A stretch of DNA of 64,000 nucleotides. Source: DATAFF01 sp963744915. Lineage in GTDB: Bacteria > Pseudomonadota > Alphaproteobacteria > Rhizobiales > Aestuariivirgaceae. The translations under genes and the position numbers were made by a program. The notes under the pieces were generated by a model that saw only the letters and a list, made by a program, of their open reading frames with translations, was not told the origin of the DNA and searched no databases. Positions within the stretch are counted from its first letter, which is position 1. Each line of letters starts with the position of its first letter. Positions 1 to 8,285 of this stretch are shown here, one piece after another. The stretch lies in NCBI GenBank assembly GCA_963744915.1, contig CAVUUY010000021.1, positions 6,134 through 70,133 on the forward strand. Direction: 5' to 3'.

Positions 1-71
1 GGCAAGCAGGGCAGTGATCATGGCTTATCCCTCGTAGCCTATGCAGCCGCAACTGATGAAGGCTGATGCAG

Positions 72-269
72 TCAAGCCCGCTCCGGAGGGTTGTAGTCTG
101 GTGTGCCCGCCGGACCGCCAGGTGTCGTCTCGGGACCTGGCGGCGGTATATCCGGACCCTGAGGACCTGGCGGCGATATATCTGGCACATCGGGATTTTG
201 AGGTGGAACCTCAGGCGGTGTTTTCTCCGGCAAGGAATCGGGATGGGGGTCCTTTGGTTCGCGCGCCAT
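72..269 (-). CDS. small proline-rich hypothetical protein
   Basis: A 65-residue reading frame starting at the ATG at 269 (MAREPKDPHP). Apart from the charged N-terminus it is almost entirely proline, glycine, aspartate and glutamate, with repeated PPGP/PDIPPPGP units, so it is probably disordered. There is no signal peptide or membrane segment. Short proline-rich proteins of this kind are common in Hyphomicrobiales, but I know of no assigned function. The frame stays open upstream to about 440, but that part has no coding character and overlaps an intergenic hairpin repeat, so I prefer the internal start. Confidence 0.4.
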   Translation of the reverse strand: MAREPKDPHPDSLPEKTPPEVPPQNPDVPDISPPGPQGPDIPPPGPETTPGGPAGTPDYNPPERA

Positions 270-387
270 GTGTCTCGCCTTTCTAAACGAAATAATCTGA
301 AAGGACCGACTTGGTGCGAGTGTTCCCTGTGTAGACCAAGGGAACCGTACGTCGCTCAACGCATTAATGGGATCCCACCAGCAGTCC

Positions 388-437
388 GCTGCTGCCGGAG
401 GGGAGGCAAAGGCGGTCCTTGAATGGCCGCCTTTGCT
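388..437. repeat. intergenic hairpin repeat, copy 1
   Basis: The segment contains a perfect 10-bp inverted repeat, GCAAAGGCGG at 406-415 and CCGCCTTTGC at 427-436, around an 11-base loop. The preceding stretch (CTGCTGCCGGAGGGG) and the right arm recur at 11259-11302, where the left arm is degenerate. It lies between two minus-strand genes, so it could end transcription of the gene at 468-722. Two related copies within 11 kb suggest a dispersed intergenic repeat. Confidence 0.6.
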
Positions 438-467
438 CAATCTGGAATAAGTCTCAATCGAGCCGCG

Positions 468-722
468 TCAGGGCCGGTGACCGGTGAGGCAAACTTTCCG
501 CCAGCGTGCACTGTCTACGGCAATTTTCTTGAGGACCGCCGGATCTGTCTCGCCAGCCACGAAGCTGTCCATCAGGACTGTGCCAATCAGGGTGCTGAGT
601 TCCTGCCTCTCTATATTCGTGATCGCCGTACCGTCAATGGCTGCTTTTACCGCTTCATCGAGGACGATTGTAAGCATGGCCAAATCGTCGGATCTGTAGC
701 AATCAACTAGCTTAGCCAGCAT
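468..722 (-). CDS. small conserved-looking hypothetical protein
   Basis: An 84-residue soluble, mostly helical protein (MLAKLVDCYR at the N-terminus). The ATG at 722 is preceded by AGGAG at an 8-base distance. An in-frame GTG at 731 abuts that same AGGAG and is therefore unlikely to be used. Residue composition and codon use look like a real gene: a regular mix of leucine, isoleucine, alanine and acidic residues with no low complexity. I recognise no domain and do not assign a function. Confidence 0.5.
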   Translation of the reverse strand: MLAKLVDCYRSDDLAMLTIVLDEAVKAAIDGTAITNIERQELSTLIGTVLMDSFVAGETDPAVLKKIAVDSARWRKVCLTGHRP

Positions 723-889
723 GATTTGCACTCCTGAAGCTTTGCCGAGCGGGAGCGCAATTCATGTCTCTCAGCCGCCGATGCCCAGAACACATGGTCG
801 GCGATGGCCACTAGATGGGGACGGAAAGCCAATGGCGGTAAAACATATGATAATGGCCGGCAGGTATTTTTCTCACCGAGTAGGCGGGA

Positions 890-1771
890 TTAACAGTCCT
901 TCGTTCGCAGGATCGCGACATTTGCAAGTTCGATGAATTGGCCTTCCGGGAACTTGTCAAGATAGGCTTGCAGAAGCGCGGGATCTCTACTGTCTTTCAC
1001 GCTATCCCAAAACAGCAGCTCGACCTTCAAAGCATCTTCCTTGGAAAGAGCGCCTTCGTCGAGCTCAGCCAGGCGGGACTTAGCTACGGCACTGAAATGA
1101 CCTTGAGGATACTTCTCAAGATAGGCGAGGTAGTCGTCGCGATTTTCGCTGGTGTTAATACCTTCCCAAAATGCGATTTCTGCACCACTGATGCTGTCCG
1201 AGGTATCCGCAGCGTTGGACCGGCTGATCGGCTGGCCAGGGATAAGCTTGAATGCCTGAACGGGCCTGGAAATGTTCTTCAGGGACAGCATCCCCAAATC
1301 CACGAAGTCATAGTTGTCCCGATTCTGGAGGTGATCGCGGGCCAACTGAGATATGCAGATCCCGCCAGGCGGAGCCAAGGCTTGCAGGCGGGCAGCAACA
1401 TTCACCCCATCGCCGAAGACGGTTTCATCTTTAGCGATGACATCCCCGACATTCAGTCCGATGCGTAGGAGCATCCGCGCTTCGTTCTCATATGCTTCAT
1501 TCAGTGCCATGACGGCCTGTTGAACTTCGATTGCACATGCTGCTGCCTCGACAACGCTTGGGAACTCCGCCAGTACACTGTCGCCTTCGGATCCAGCGAC
1601 TCGACCTCCCCGCTGAGCAATCAGAGCATCGATCGCATTCCTCAAGTTGGACAGTCGTGTCAGGGTTTCTGTCTCGTCCTGCTCCATCAAACGACTGTAG
1701 CCCACGACGTCGGCAGACATTATAGCTGCAAGCTTGCGCTCCGGACTACTTTTGCGATCGTCGCGATCCAT
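890..1771 (-). CDS. class III adenylate/guanylate cyclase with C-terminal repeats
   Basis: A 293-residue protein with an N-terminal class III nucleotidyl cyclase domain (about residues 14-185). It should make cyclic AMP or GMP in the cytoplasm. The two metal-binding aspartates are visible (D21 in SADVVGYSRL and D64 in GSEGDSVLAEF), as are the transition-state pair N124 and R128 in FGDGVNVAARLQ, so it should be active. After residue 200 come two related repeats of about 40 residues, FWEGINTSENRDDYLAYLEKYPQG and FWDSVKDSRDPALLQAYLDKFPEG, a tail found on rhizobial cyclases and probably a protein-interaction module. There is no membrane segment. The frame is open upstream to 2131, but that stretch has no coding character and MDRDDRKSSPERKLAAIMSAD is the family-like start. 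Confidence 0.85.
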   Translation of the reverse strand: MDRDDRKSSPERKLAAIMSADVVGYSRLMEQDETETLTRLSNLRNAIDALIAQRGGRVAGSEGDSVLAEFPSVVEAAACAIEVQQAVMALNEAYENEARMLLRIGLNVGDVIAKDETVFGDGVNVAARLQALAPPGGICISQLARDHLQNRDNYDFVDLGMLSLKNISRPVQAFKLIPGQPISRSNAADTSDSISGAEIAFWEGINTSENRDDYLAYLEKYPQGHFSAVAKSRLAELDEGALSKEDALKVELLFWDSVKDSRDPALLQAYLDKFPEGQFIELANVAILRTKDC

Positions 1772-2069
1772 CGAATTTCCTAACCAGGACAGTGCTACTA
1801 AAGCTCTATAACAAACGCTTCCGCGAAGTCGTTGCGAGAGGAGCTGGGCGGTCGGAGCGGTGAGTGCTCGATATTGCGGCACGGTAATGCAGTTTGGACC
1901 GTCGCAGTCTCCGTCAATAACCCAACGCTCAACCTCGACGAGCATTCTGCGAAATGGGTGTTTGCGGGAGCCTTCGCTGGAAAGTTGACGGCGCCGATTC
2001 AAATACGCGTCGGTCGGATATCCTTGATCCTCGACGGGGGATCGCGCTTTCGGCGAAAGCGATTGGCTA

Positions 2070-2483
2070 TCAAAGGCGCCGTCGCAACGGCCAATCGATG
2101 ATCGAAGTACAAAACAGCGGCAGCCAGACAAGAACGGGCTGAAGGATCAGCCTCGGGCCATGGTAGTACCAGCTGTTCGGAATGTGAGGTATTTGCACGC
2201 CTTCGAAAGCATGCTTGACGTTGGCGGGGAAAACGCAAATCGCATAAAGCGCCAGGAGGTAGCCGGCTGCCCGCCGCCAGCTCCTGGTCAAAAGGCCGAT
2301 GGCGCCAAGGATCTCGCAGGCACCCGTAACCAGGACTGCGGCCCTGGGTGCGGGAACCCAACCGGGGACGATCAGCATAAAGATCGATGGGAATGCCAGA
2401 TGGCCAATTCCTGCCAGAAGGTACAAACCCGCCAGGAGTTGTCTCAGCCACGCCCGCAATCGACCATCCGTGATAGTCATCAA
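2070..2483 (-). CDS. DoxX-like integral membrane protein
   Basis: A 137-residue hydrophobic protein with about four membrane helices (around residues 12-38, 45-65, 72-90 and 110-128). The layout, LLAGLYLLAGIGHLAFP followed by a second helix with VTGACEILGAIGLL, is that of the DoxX family. The family is widespread and has been linked to redox processes and oxidative stress, but the biochemical role of this type is not known. It lies just upstream of the cyclase gene on the same strand, about 300 bases away, and downstream of the nitronate monooxygenase gene. Two adjacent ATGs (2483 and 2480) are equally possible starts. Confidence 0.7.
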   Translation of the reverse strand: MMTITDGRLRAWLRQLLAGLYLLAGIGHLAFPSIFMLIVPGWVPAPRAAVLVTGACEILGAIGLLTRSWRRAAGYLLALYAICVFPANVKHAFEGVQIPHIPNSWYYHGPRLILQPVLVWLPLFCTSIIDWPLRRRL

Positions 2484-2658
2484 GCCGCAGAAAGTTGAGC
2501 CAGGCCATCCGCAGGCAGCTGGCTTATAGAGGTGGTAGTTTCATCTTGGGAGCGTTTCCAGATGCCGTGGTGGACTGGCGCTGCAGCAAGACAAACCGCG
2601 AGAGCGGCCGCCCGGTGAAGCTGCGCCAACTTTGCCGATGCTCGTCTCCCTGAACCAT

Positions 2659-3639
2659 TCACAGAAGGCGATCGAGGCCGCTGGAGATGAGCGCCTCGGC
2701 CTCGCGGACCATGCGCGAGATAGTCTCGGCGGCGGGCGGACAATCACGAATGAGGCCCGAGCCCTCGCCGGCAAAGAGAACGGCGGTCTCGATATCGCCC
2801 GAATCGCGGGCCGCACGATAGCGCGGCTCCTCGGTCCCAAGCTCGGCGGAAAGCTCGACCTCTCGCCCATGCCATGTCCTCGAGAAACGATTGGAGATGG
2901 CGCGACCGGTGTACCCCGGCGGCCAGTCAAGTCCGCGAACGATGTCGAAGACTTCGGTGCGTAGGGTATCGTCGCCTGTGGCGTCGAGGATGCGCTGCTT
3001 CAGCGCATCGCTGCCAAGCGCTTCGCGGCTTGCGAAGAGGCGGGTTCCGACAAGCGCCCCCTCGGCTCCCAGCATCAGCGCCGCAGCAAGGCCGCGGCCA
3101 TCGGAAACGCCGCCTGCCGCAAGCACGGGGATGGGACGCACGGCATCGACGATCTCAGGCAGGAGCGTGAAGACCGTGCGCCGCGCCGCGCCATGGCCAC
3201 CCGCTTCAGACCCCTGCGCTACGATGACATCGGCTCCAAGGCGGGCTGCGCCTCTTGCCTCGGCGAGGGAGCAGACCTGCAGGATGAGTCTTCGTCCGGC
3301 ACGTCGGATCTTCGGAATGAACGGCGCCGGATCGCCAAACGAAAGAAAGATTGGATCGGTGCCACGGTCGAGCACACGGTCGAGTAGCTCAGGTCGGTTC
3401 GCGAGGCTCCAGCTTATGAAACCGGCGCCGACCTTTTCGTTTCCGGCGGCGTCGAACTGCTCGTCAATCCACTCGATGCTACCGTATCCGGCCTTTGGAT
3501 CCCCGTATCCGCAGCCGATGAGGCCGAGACCGCCGGCGCGGGCTACTGCGGCCGCGAGCGCGCCACCAGCCACGCCCCCCATGGGAGCAAGGACGACCGG
3601 ACGATCGATTCCGAACAGCTCGGTGAGGCGGGTGCGCAT
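2659..3639 (-). CDS. nitronate monooxygenase family protein
   Basis: A 326-residue flavin-dependent TIM-barrel protein of the nitronate monooxygenase/2-nitropropane dioxygenase family, which oxidises alkyl nitronates such as propionate-3-nitronate to carbonyl compounds and nitrite, using FMN. Visible features are the N-terminal RPVVLAPMGGVAGGALAAAV, the glycine-rich AQGSEAGGHG segment that binds FMN phosphate and substrate, and a second phosphate-binding region VLAAGGVSDGRGLAAAL. The start at MRTRLTELFGID matches the usual family N-terminus; a longer in-frame extension to 3687 exists but is not needed. Related sequences include enoyl-ACP reductase FabK, but the AGGH region fits the monooxygenase. 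No neighbour obviously supplies a nitro compound. Confidence 0.85.
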   Translation of the reverse strand: MRTRLTELFGIDRPVVLAPMGGVAGGALAAAVARAGGLGLIGCGYGDPKAGYGSIEWIDEQFDAAGNEKVGAGFISWSLANRPELLDRVLDRGTDPIFLSFGDPAPFIPKIRRAGRRLILQVCSLAEARGAARLGADVIVAQGSEAGGHGAARRTVFTLLPEIVDAVRPIPVLAAGGVSDGRGLAAALMLGAEGALVGTRLFASREALGSDALKQRILDATGDDTLRTEVFDIVRGLDWPPGYTGRAISNRFSRTWHGREVELSAELGTEEPRYRAARDSGDIETAVLFAGEGSGLIRDCPPAAETISRMVREAEALISSGLDRLL

Positions 3640-3861
3640 GGGGAATACTATCGCCAATCGGTTGCCTCGGCGCAACCGGCGCGGCATTACCTGCCGGGGT
3701 TCATCACATACCCGAAAGGATGGGGTCCGGCCTCAGCGCTTGCTGCAGTCCAGATGATGCGCGACCCACTGCCCCGCGCATCGGGTCTCGCCCAGATCGG
3801 GTTATGGGTCTCGCTGTTCCTGATGGCTATTCGCCATCGCCCATGCTGAGAGGGAAATCGT

Positions 3862-4365
3862 ATGGTCAACGTCGTCATGGTGCTGTTGAGCGTGCTGGTG
3901 CCACTCCTTCACCTCGTCTTCACCAGGGGGCCGTGGACGCGCCGTAATGTGCTACGCATTTTCCTCATCTACGCCTTCGTGTTCGACGTCGGCGCCGTAG
4001 GCTTCCTGTTCGGCTTTGTCCCGCATGTGTTCTTCGCCGACCAGGCGGCCGAGCTCATCGGTTGGCCGAAGGGCAGCATGTTCCAGTTCGAGGTCGGCCT
4101 GCACGACGGCGCCTGGGGCATTCTCGGCGTCCTGTGCGTCTTCTTCGGCGGCGGCTTCTGGCTGGCAACGGCAATCGGCTGGTCGTTCTTCATGTTCGGC
4201 GCCGCCTGGGGCCACGTGGAGCAGATCATCACCGAAGGCAACTTTGCGCCGTACAACTTCTTTCCGGCGATCACCGATACCCTCATCCCGATTTGGCTGC
4301 TGGGGCTGCTCTACGCCTACTGGCGCGTCGGCGGCCTCGAGGGCAAGCTGCGCCGCGAAACGTGA
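3862..4365 (+). CDS. DUF6790-type integral membrane protein
   Basis: A 167-residue polytopic membrane protein with about four helices (roughly residues 1-21, 30-55, 85-120 and 130-155). Conserved-looking polar residues are embedded between helices: HDGAWGILG and WGHVEQIITEGNFAP. This matches the DUF6790 family of bacterial membrane proteins of unknown function. It stands alone, flanked by minus-strand genes on both sides. The start is supported by GAGAGGGAAATCGT just before the ATG. Confidence 0.7.
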   Translation: MVNVVMVLLSVLVPLLHLVFTRGPWTRRNVLRIFLIYAFVFDVGAVGFLFGFVPHVFFADQAAELIGWPKGSMFQFEVGLHDGAWGILGVLCVFFGGGFWLATAIGWSFFMFGAAWGHVEQIITEGNFAPYNFFPAITDTLIPIWLLGLLYAYWRVGGLEGKLRRET

Positions 4366-4669
4366 CAGAGGCAGCCAATCGCATCATCAGGCTGGCCGCA
4401 GACATGCGCCAGGCCGAGCAGCCGAAGGAAGCGGCTGACCGAATTTATCATGGGTTAATGACAACCCTCTCTTTGGCCGCGCCTACTGAAGTGTCGTCCG
4501 AGGGGAGTCGCTCCAAGCTCCGAGGCCGACCGCGGGGGGTGTGAGTTGTGTAGATGCGTAACATCTGGCGCGTCCCCGCGCATTCACCACCGCCGATCTA
4601 TGCCGGCCGCCGCCGGCCTTGTGCTGGCTACGAGGCTCATAATCGTTGCGAAGAACGTAGCCCTGGCAT
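4366..4669. other. intergenic region without recognisable gene
   Basis: This stretch lies between the ends of two convergent genes (the DUF6790 protein and the ModE-like regulator). Short open frames exist on both strands, but none has a convincing start, codon use or recognisable product. I see no tRNA, strong hairpin or repeat in it. Confidence 0.5.
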
Positions 4670-5032
4670 TCATTTCTTCGACCTTTTCCGGGGCCGCGCC
4701 AGCGATTGCTCCATCCGCCGAACCTCTCTGGCGATGCTCTTCTCGGCATTGGTTTCGGCCGTTCGGTAAAGTGTGACGACCCGTTCGCCAAGCGGCGTCA
4801 GAGTCGTCCCGCCGCCATTGCGGCCACCGCCATGGGCCTCGATGAGCGGCATATCGAACGTTCGATTGAGTTCATCCGCCAGGAGCCAGGCCCGCCGATA
4901 GCTCATCCCGAACTCGCGCCCCGCAGCTGCTATCGACCCTGTCGCCCCGATCGCCTCCAGGAGTGCGATCTTCCCCGGCCCGAGCCGCCTGCCGGAATCG
5001 AAGTCGATGCGAAGCACAAGCCGCGTCGCCAT
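4670..5032 (-). CDS. ModE-like winged-helix regulator (DNA-binding domain only)
   Basis: A 120-residue protein that is a single winged helix-turn-helix domain of the ModE N-terminal type: GPGKIALLEAIGATGSIAAAGREFGMSYRRAWLLADELN covers the helix-turn-helix, and GGGRNGGGTTLTPLGERVV is the wing. Full ModE proteins carry C-terminal molybdate-binding domains of about 130 residues, which are absent here. Such short forms are common in alphaproteobacteria and act as regulators of molybdate/tungstate genes. The gene follows tupA on the same strand with a gap of 38 bases, so it is probably the last gene of the operon and a candidate regulator of it. How it would sense the oxyanion is not visible. Confidence 0.85.
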   Translation of the reverse strand: MATRLVLRIDFDSGRRLGPGKIALLEAIGATGSIAAAGREFGMSYRRAWLLADELNRTFDMPLIEAHGGGRNGGGTTLTPLGERVVTLYRTAETNAEKSIAREVRRMEQSLARPRKRSKK

Positions 5033-5070
5033 TCGAATGTCCTCAATTGCATCTTACCGGCTGCGCGCGG

Positions 5071-5898
5071 TTAAGCACCCGGCGCTGTGGCATCGGGGTA
5101 GAACAGCTGCAGGCCGTCGATCTTGTAGTCGCCGATGACCTTCTGACCCTCCGGCGACACCAGCCAGTCGATGAAAGCCTGTCCCAAATCCCTCTTCACC
5201 TGCGGGTGCTTCTCGGGGTTGACCAGGATAACGCCATATTGGTTGAACAGTCGCTTGTCTCCTTCGACCAGGATCTCGAGATCGCCGCGGTTCTTGAACG
5301 AGATCCATGTACCGCGGTCGGCCAGGACATAGGCATTCATCGAAGAAGCGGTGTTGAGGGCAGCGCCCATACCCTGCCCGATCTCGCGGTACCAGTCGCC
5401 TTTGTGCTTGGTTGGATCGATGCTTGCCGCCTTCCAGAGATTGAGCTCGGCGGTGTGGGTGCCTGATTTGTCGCCACGCGACACGAATGGCGCGCCCTTT
5501 TTGTCCACGGCCTTGAATGCTGCCACTACATCCTTGGTGCCTTTGACGCCTGCCGGATCCTCCTTGGGGCCGATCAGCACGAAATCATTGTACATCACTG
5601 GGTAGCGCTTCACCCCGAAGCCGTCGGCGACGAATTTCTCCTCCTGCGGCTTTGCATGGACGAAGACGACATCGGCGTCGCCGCGCCTTGCAGTCTCGAG
5701 TGCCTGTCCCGTTCCCTGCGCGACCACCTTGACATCGATGCCGGTCTTCTCCTTGAAGAGTGGCAAAAGATAACCAAACAGCCCGGAGTCCTGCGTCGAG
5801 GTGGTGGAGGCGACCACGATCGATTTGTCCTGAGCCACTGCTTCAAGCGGCAAGCCGACTAGCAGCAACGCGGCAAGCATCAGACGACGGGTCAGCAT
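5071..5898 (-). CDS. tupA: tungstate-type ABC transporter substrate-binding protein TupA
   Basis: A 275-residue periplasmic protein with a cleavable signal peptide (MLTRRLMLAALLLVGLPLEAVAQ). The mature N-terminus IVVASTTSTQDSG contains the TTST oxyanion-binding motif typical of TupA. It also carries the family segments VVAQGTGQALETARRGDADVVFVH, FVSRGDKSGTHTAE and the C-terminal SPEGQKVIGDY. It captures tungstate (possibly molybdate) in the periplasm and hands it to TupB. The start at 5898 has GGGAGGACTGC directly upstream. It is the third gene of tupB-tupC-tupA. Whether tungstate or molybdate is the true substrate cannot be decided from the sequence, but the lack of a ModA-type sequence favours tungstate. 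Confidence 0.88.
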   Translation of the reverse strand: MLTRRLMLAALLLVGLPLEAVAQDKSIVVASTTSTQDSGLFGYLLPLFKEKTGIDVKVVAQGTGQALETARRGDADVVFVHAKPQEEKFVADGFGVKRYPVMYNDFVLIGPKEDPAGVKGTKDVVAAFKAVDKKGAPFVSRGDKSGTHTAELNLWKAASIDPTKHKGDWYREIGQGMGAALNTASSMNAYVLADRGTWISFKNRGDLEILVEGDKRLFNQYGVILVNPEKHPQVKRDLGQAFIDWLVSPEGQKVIGDYKIDGLQLFYPDATAPGA

Positions 5899-5914
5899 GC
5901 AGTCCTCCCTAGGT

Positions 5915-6634
5915 TTAAAGCACCAAATCGCCACGTAGAAAGGCGGCAGCCTCGCATGATTGCGGGTTTGCAAACAGGGTCGCAGCTGGAGCATGCTCCA
6001 TTACCTTGCCGCGTACCAGCAGCGCGACATCGCCGGCAAGTCGGCGTGCTTGGCCGAGATCGTGCGTTGCCATGACGATTTTGACGCCGGCCGCGGCGAT
6101 CGACTGCACGATCTCCTCAACTCCCTTGGTCGCTGCCGGATCGAGGCTGGCGGTGGGTTCATCAAGAAACAGGACCTGGGGGTTTGTTGCGAGTGCTCGC
6201 GCCAGTGCCAAACGCTGCTGCTCGCCGCCAGAAAGTCGTCGCGCCGGGCGATTCTCAAAACCCGCTAGCCCGACGCGCTTCAAGACAGCTCTGACTTTCT
6301 CCGGCATGCCGACCGTATTCCTGCTGGCGCGCATTGCAAAGAGCACGTTGGCAGCAACCGACCGGCGCAGCATGACCGGTCGCTGAAAAACGATCGCCAA
6401 CCGACGTGCCTCTTCGATCGGATGCCCGCCCCAGCTGATCGAGCCGCGGCTCGGCCGCATGAGACCCATCGCCAGATGAAGCACGCTGCTCTTGCCCGAG
6501 CCATTTGGACCCAGCAGAACGGTCGGGGGACCGGAGGCAATGGTCAGCGACAGTGCCTTCAGAATGGTGACCGAACCTGTGTCGAGCGACACTTCCGAGA
6601 AGACAATAGGCAGATCGCTCAACTTGTTATGCAT
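5915..6634 (-). CDS. tupC: tungstate-type ABC transporter ATP-binding protein TupC
   Basis: A 239-residue ABC ATPase that powers the TupB permease. The Walker A motif is GPNGSGKSS (about residue 42), the Q-loop is IVFQRPVML, the signature is LSGGEQQRLALARAL, Walker B is VLFLDEP and the switch histidine is in ATHDLGQ. The length is normal for a single nucleotide-binding domain without the C-terminal regulatory domain seen in ModC. Its ATG directly follows the TAG of tupB and it is followed by tupA after 16 bases, which indicates one transcript. Confidence 0.88.
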   Translation of the reverse strand: MHNKLSDLPIVFSEVSLDTGSVTILKALSLTIASGPPTVLLGPNGSGKSSVLHLAMGLMRPSRGSISWGGHPIEEARRLAIVFQRPVMLRRSVAANVLFAMRASRNTVGMPEKVRAVLKRVGLAGFENRPARRLSGGEQQRLALARALATNPQVLFLDEPTASLDPAATKGVEEIVQSIAAAGVKIVMATHDLGQARRLAGDVALLVRGKVMEHAPAATLFANPQSCEAAAFLRGDLVL

Positions 6635-7333
6635 CTAGATCATGCCCTGCCCTGGCTGGACCTCGCTGACCCTCCGGACCATCCAGGCGAGAGCGTTAAC
6701 CGCAATGATGATCAAGATCAGCATGAGACCGAGGGCGATGGCCAGGAAGAGATCCCCCTTCGAGGTTTCGAGCGCAATAGCGGTCGTCATGGTGCGGGTG
6801 AAGCCGTCGATGTTGCCGCCTACGATCATCACCGTGCCGACTTCCGCGGCCGCTCGGCCGAAGCCTGCCAGCAGCACCGTGACCAAGCTGAGGCGTGCCT
6901 CCCACAGGAGCGTACACACACGCTGGATCGCTGGAATGCGCAGCGCCGTCAGCTCGTCCCGGTACTCGCTCCACAGATCCTCGATGGTCTGCCGTGCCAG
7001 CGAGGCAATGATCGGCAGAACCAGCATGGATTGCGCGATTATCATTGCTGGCGGGGTGAATAACAGGCCAAGAAAACCCAGCGGACCTGACCGCGACAAA
7101 AGAAGATAGGCGACAAGCCCGACGACGACCGGGGGCAAACCCATGAAGGCATTCAGAATGACGACAAATCCCCATCTCCCTGGGAAGCGAAGCAGCGCCA
7201 AGGCGGCCCCGAGAGGAAGACCAACCACGCCCGCCAGCGCCGTCGCGCTGCAGCTGACGAGAAGGGACAGCCTGACGATCTCAAAAAATCGCTCATCGAG
7301 CAATGGTAGGAAAATTTGTGCCGCGTCGATCAT
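6635..7333 (-). CDS. tupB: tungstate-type ABC transporter permease TupB
   Basis: A 232-residue inner-membrane permease with about five helices (residues 18-40, 52-75, 84-105, 140-165, 190-220). The cytoplasmic coupling loop is visible as ELTALRIPAIQRVCTLLWEARLSLVTVLLAGFGRAAAEVG, the EAA-type segment typical of TupB/WtpB. It is the first gene of the tup operon. The chosen start MIDAAQIFLPLL is the usual N-terminus; upstream in-frame sequence to 7501 has no membrane or coding character. A perfect 7-bp inverted repeat sits 14 bases upstream of the start and may be an operator or leader hairpin. Confidence 0.85.
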   Translation of the reverse strand: MIDAAQIFLPLLDERFFEIVRLSLLVSCSATALAGVVGLPLGAALALLRFPGRWGFVVILNAFMGLPPVVVGLVAYLLLSRSGPLGFLGLLFTPPAMIIAQSMLVLPIIASLARQTIEDLWSEYRDELTALRIPAIQRVCTLLWEARLSLVTVLLAGFGRAAAEVGTVMIVGGNIDGFTRTMTTAIALETSKGDLFLAIALGLMLILIIIAVNALAWMVRRVSEVQPGQGMI

Positions 7334-7346
7334 GCTTCTCCTCGGA

Positions 7347-7373
7347 CGACACCGGTGAATTTTCTTGGTGTCG
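7347..7373 (-). promoter_or_regulatory. inverted repeat just upstream of tupB
   Basis: CGACACC at 7347-7353 and GGTGTCG at 7367-7373 form a perfect 7-bp inverted repeat with a 13-base A/T-rich spacer. It lies between 14 and 40 bases upstream of the tupB start codon, so it overlaps either the promoter or the leader. It could be a repressor operator or an mRNA hairpin. It does not match the ModE operator (ATATA-type half sites). The rest of the 318-base gap between tupB and the next gene shows nothing else I can support. Confidence 0.35.
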
Positions 7374-7651
7374 CCCAATTCGCGGCTAAAAAGCAAGTTT
7401 ATGTTTGGCCGGGCCTTATGGTCAGCGATTAGTGATGCTCGCGGTTCTTCGACGGTAAAGACGCTGCCAGGTTTCCAGATACCGTAGGAATCGAGCTCCA
7501 TTAAGCGAAGCGGGTGGAACAGCCACGGGCGAAGTTTCCTCCTGAATTTGAGATCTCCTTGCTGCGAATCTGAACACTGGATGAATGCTGCATTCAGTGG
7601 TCATTCTGCCGCGGGGGCGTTTACTGCCGCGAAGCATTGGGAGTGACTGTT

Positions 7652-7969
7652 ATGACCCGATCAGACGACGCACTCGTAGACCTGCACTCACCTACCCGTC
7701 GCGCAGATTTGAAAGATGACTATGAGGGCCACGGGACACCTGGATGGGGCCAGCTGCTCTGCGCGTGGTTCATTATCTTGATCGTAGTGGCGCTCTTTAA
7801 AATCTCGGATTTCATCTCTGCAAGTCGAACGGCTCCGTTTGCCAATGCGACCGGCATCGCACAGATGGCCGACGATATCGAACGTTGGGAACGAGGTGAA
7901 CCCCGGCAACAGACAATGACAGTGCCGAACGCTCATAAGATCGTCTTGATGTCCCGCATCGATCAATGA
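7652..7969 (+). CDS. hypothetical protein with one membrane helix
   Basis: A 105-residue protein that begins MTRSDDALVDLHSP, has one clear membrane helix (about residues 33-53, LLCAWFIILIVVALFKISDFI), and then a polar C-terminal half with no recognisable motif. The ATG at 7652 has GGAG eight bases upstream; the frame also opens at a TTG at 7637. I recognise no family. It sits between the divergent tup operon and the AceE-like gene. Confidence 0.4.
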   Translation: MTRSDDALVDLHSPTRRADLKDDYEGHGTPGWGQLLCAWFIILIVVALFKISDFISASRTAPFANATGIAQMADDIERWERGEPRQQTMTVPNAHKIVLMSRIDQ

Positions 7970-8285
7970 TCGATTTTCGCTGCACATGAGCGATACGGCG
8001 CTCGACAGCAACTTTCCGCCAATCAATGCCGCTACCCAATGGGTCGCTGACCATAGCGCAGCGTTGGCATTGGGGCTGGCGAGGTCCAGATGCCTCGATA
8101 GCGTCGATTCCGGGGAGTCTGGAGAGGTTTCTGCCTCCAAACCTGCAAGCGGTCATTCTTCATTTAGCGCGCCGTGCCGCAGAAGGTCATTAGCAGACAT
8201 GTCGCGAGAATTTCTGCTATCAATTTGGTAATCGGATGCTCGCCGCGGCAGCGCATCGTCGAACATCGAATCGAGTACGGGCACT
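7970..8285. other. intergenic region without convincing gene
   Basis: An open frame from 7986 to 8231 (MSDTALDSNFPP) has an ATG but its second half is serine/arginine-rich and looks like non-coding translation. The opposite strand is open too, but equally unconvincing. It may hold a remnant of a gene. I see no hairpin terminator or repeat here. Confidence 0.35.

Noticed and set aside
1772..2131. N-terminal extension of the nucleotide cyclase to 413 residues
   Set aside because: The extra 120 residues have no domain and uneven codon use, and the start at 1771 gives the normal beginning for this cyclase type.
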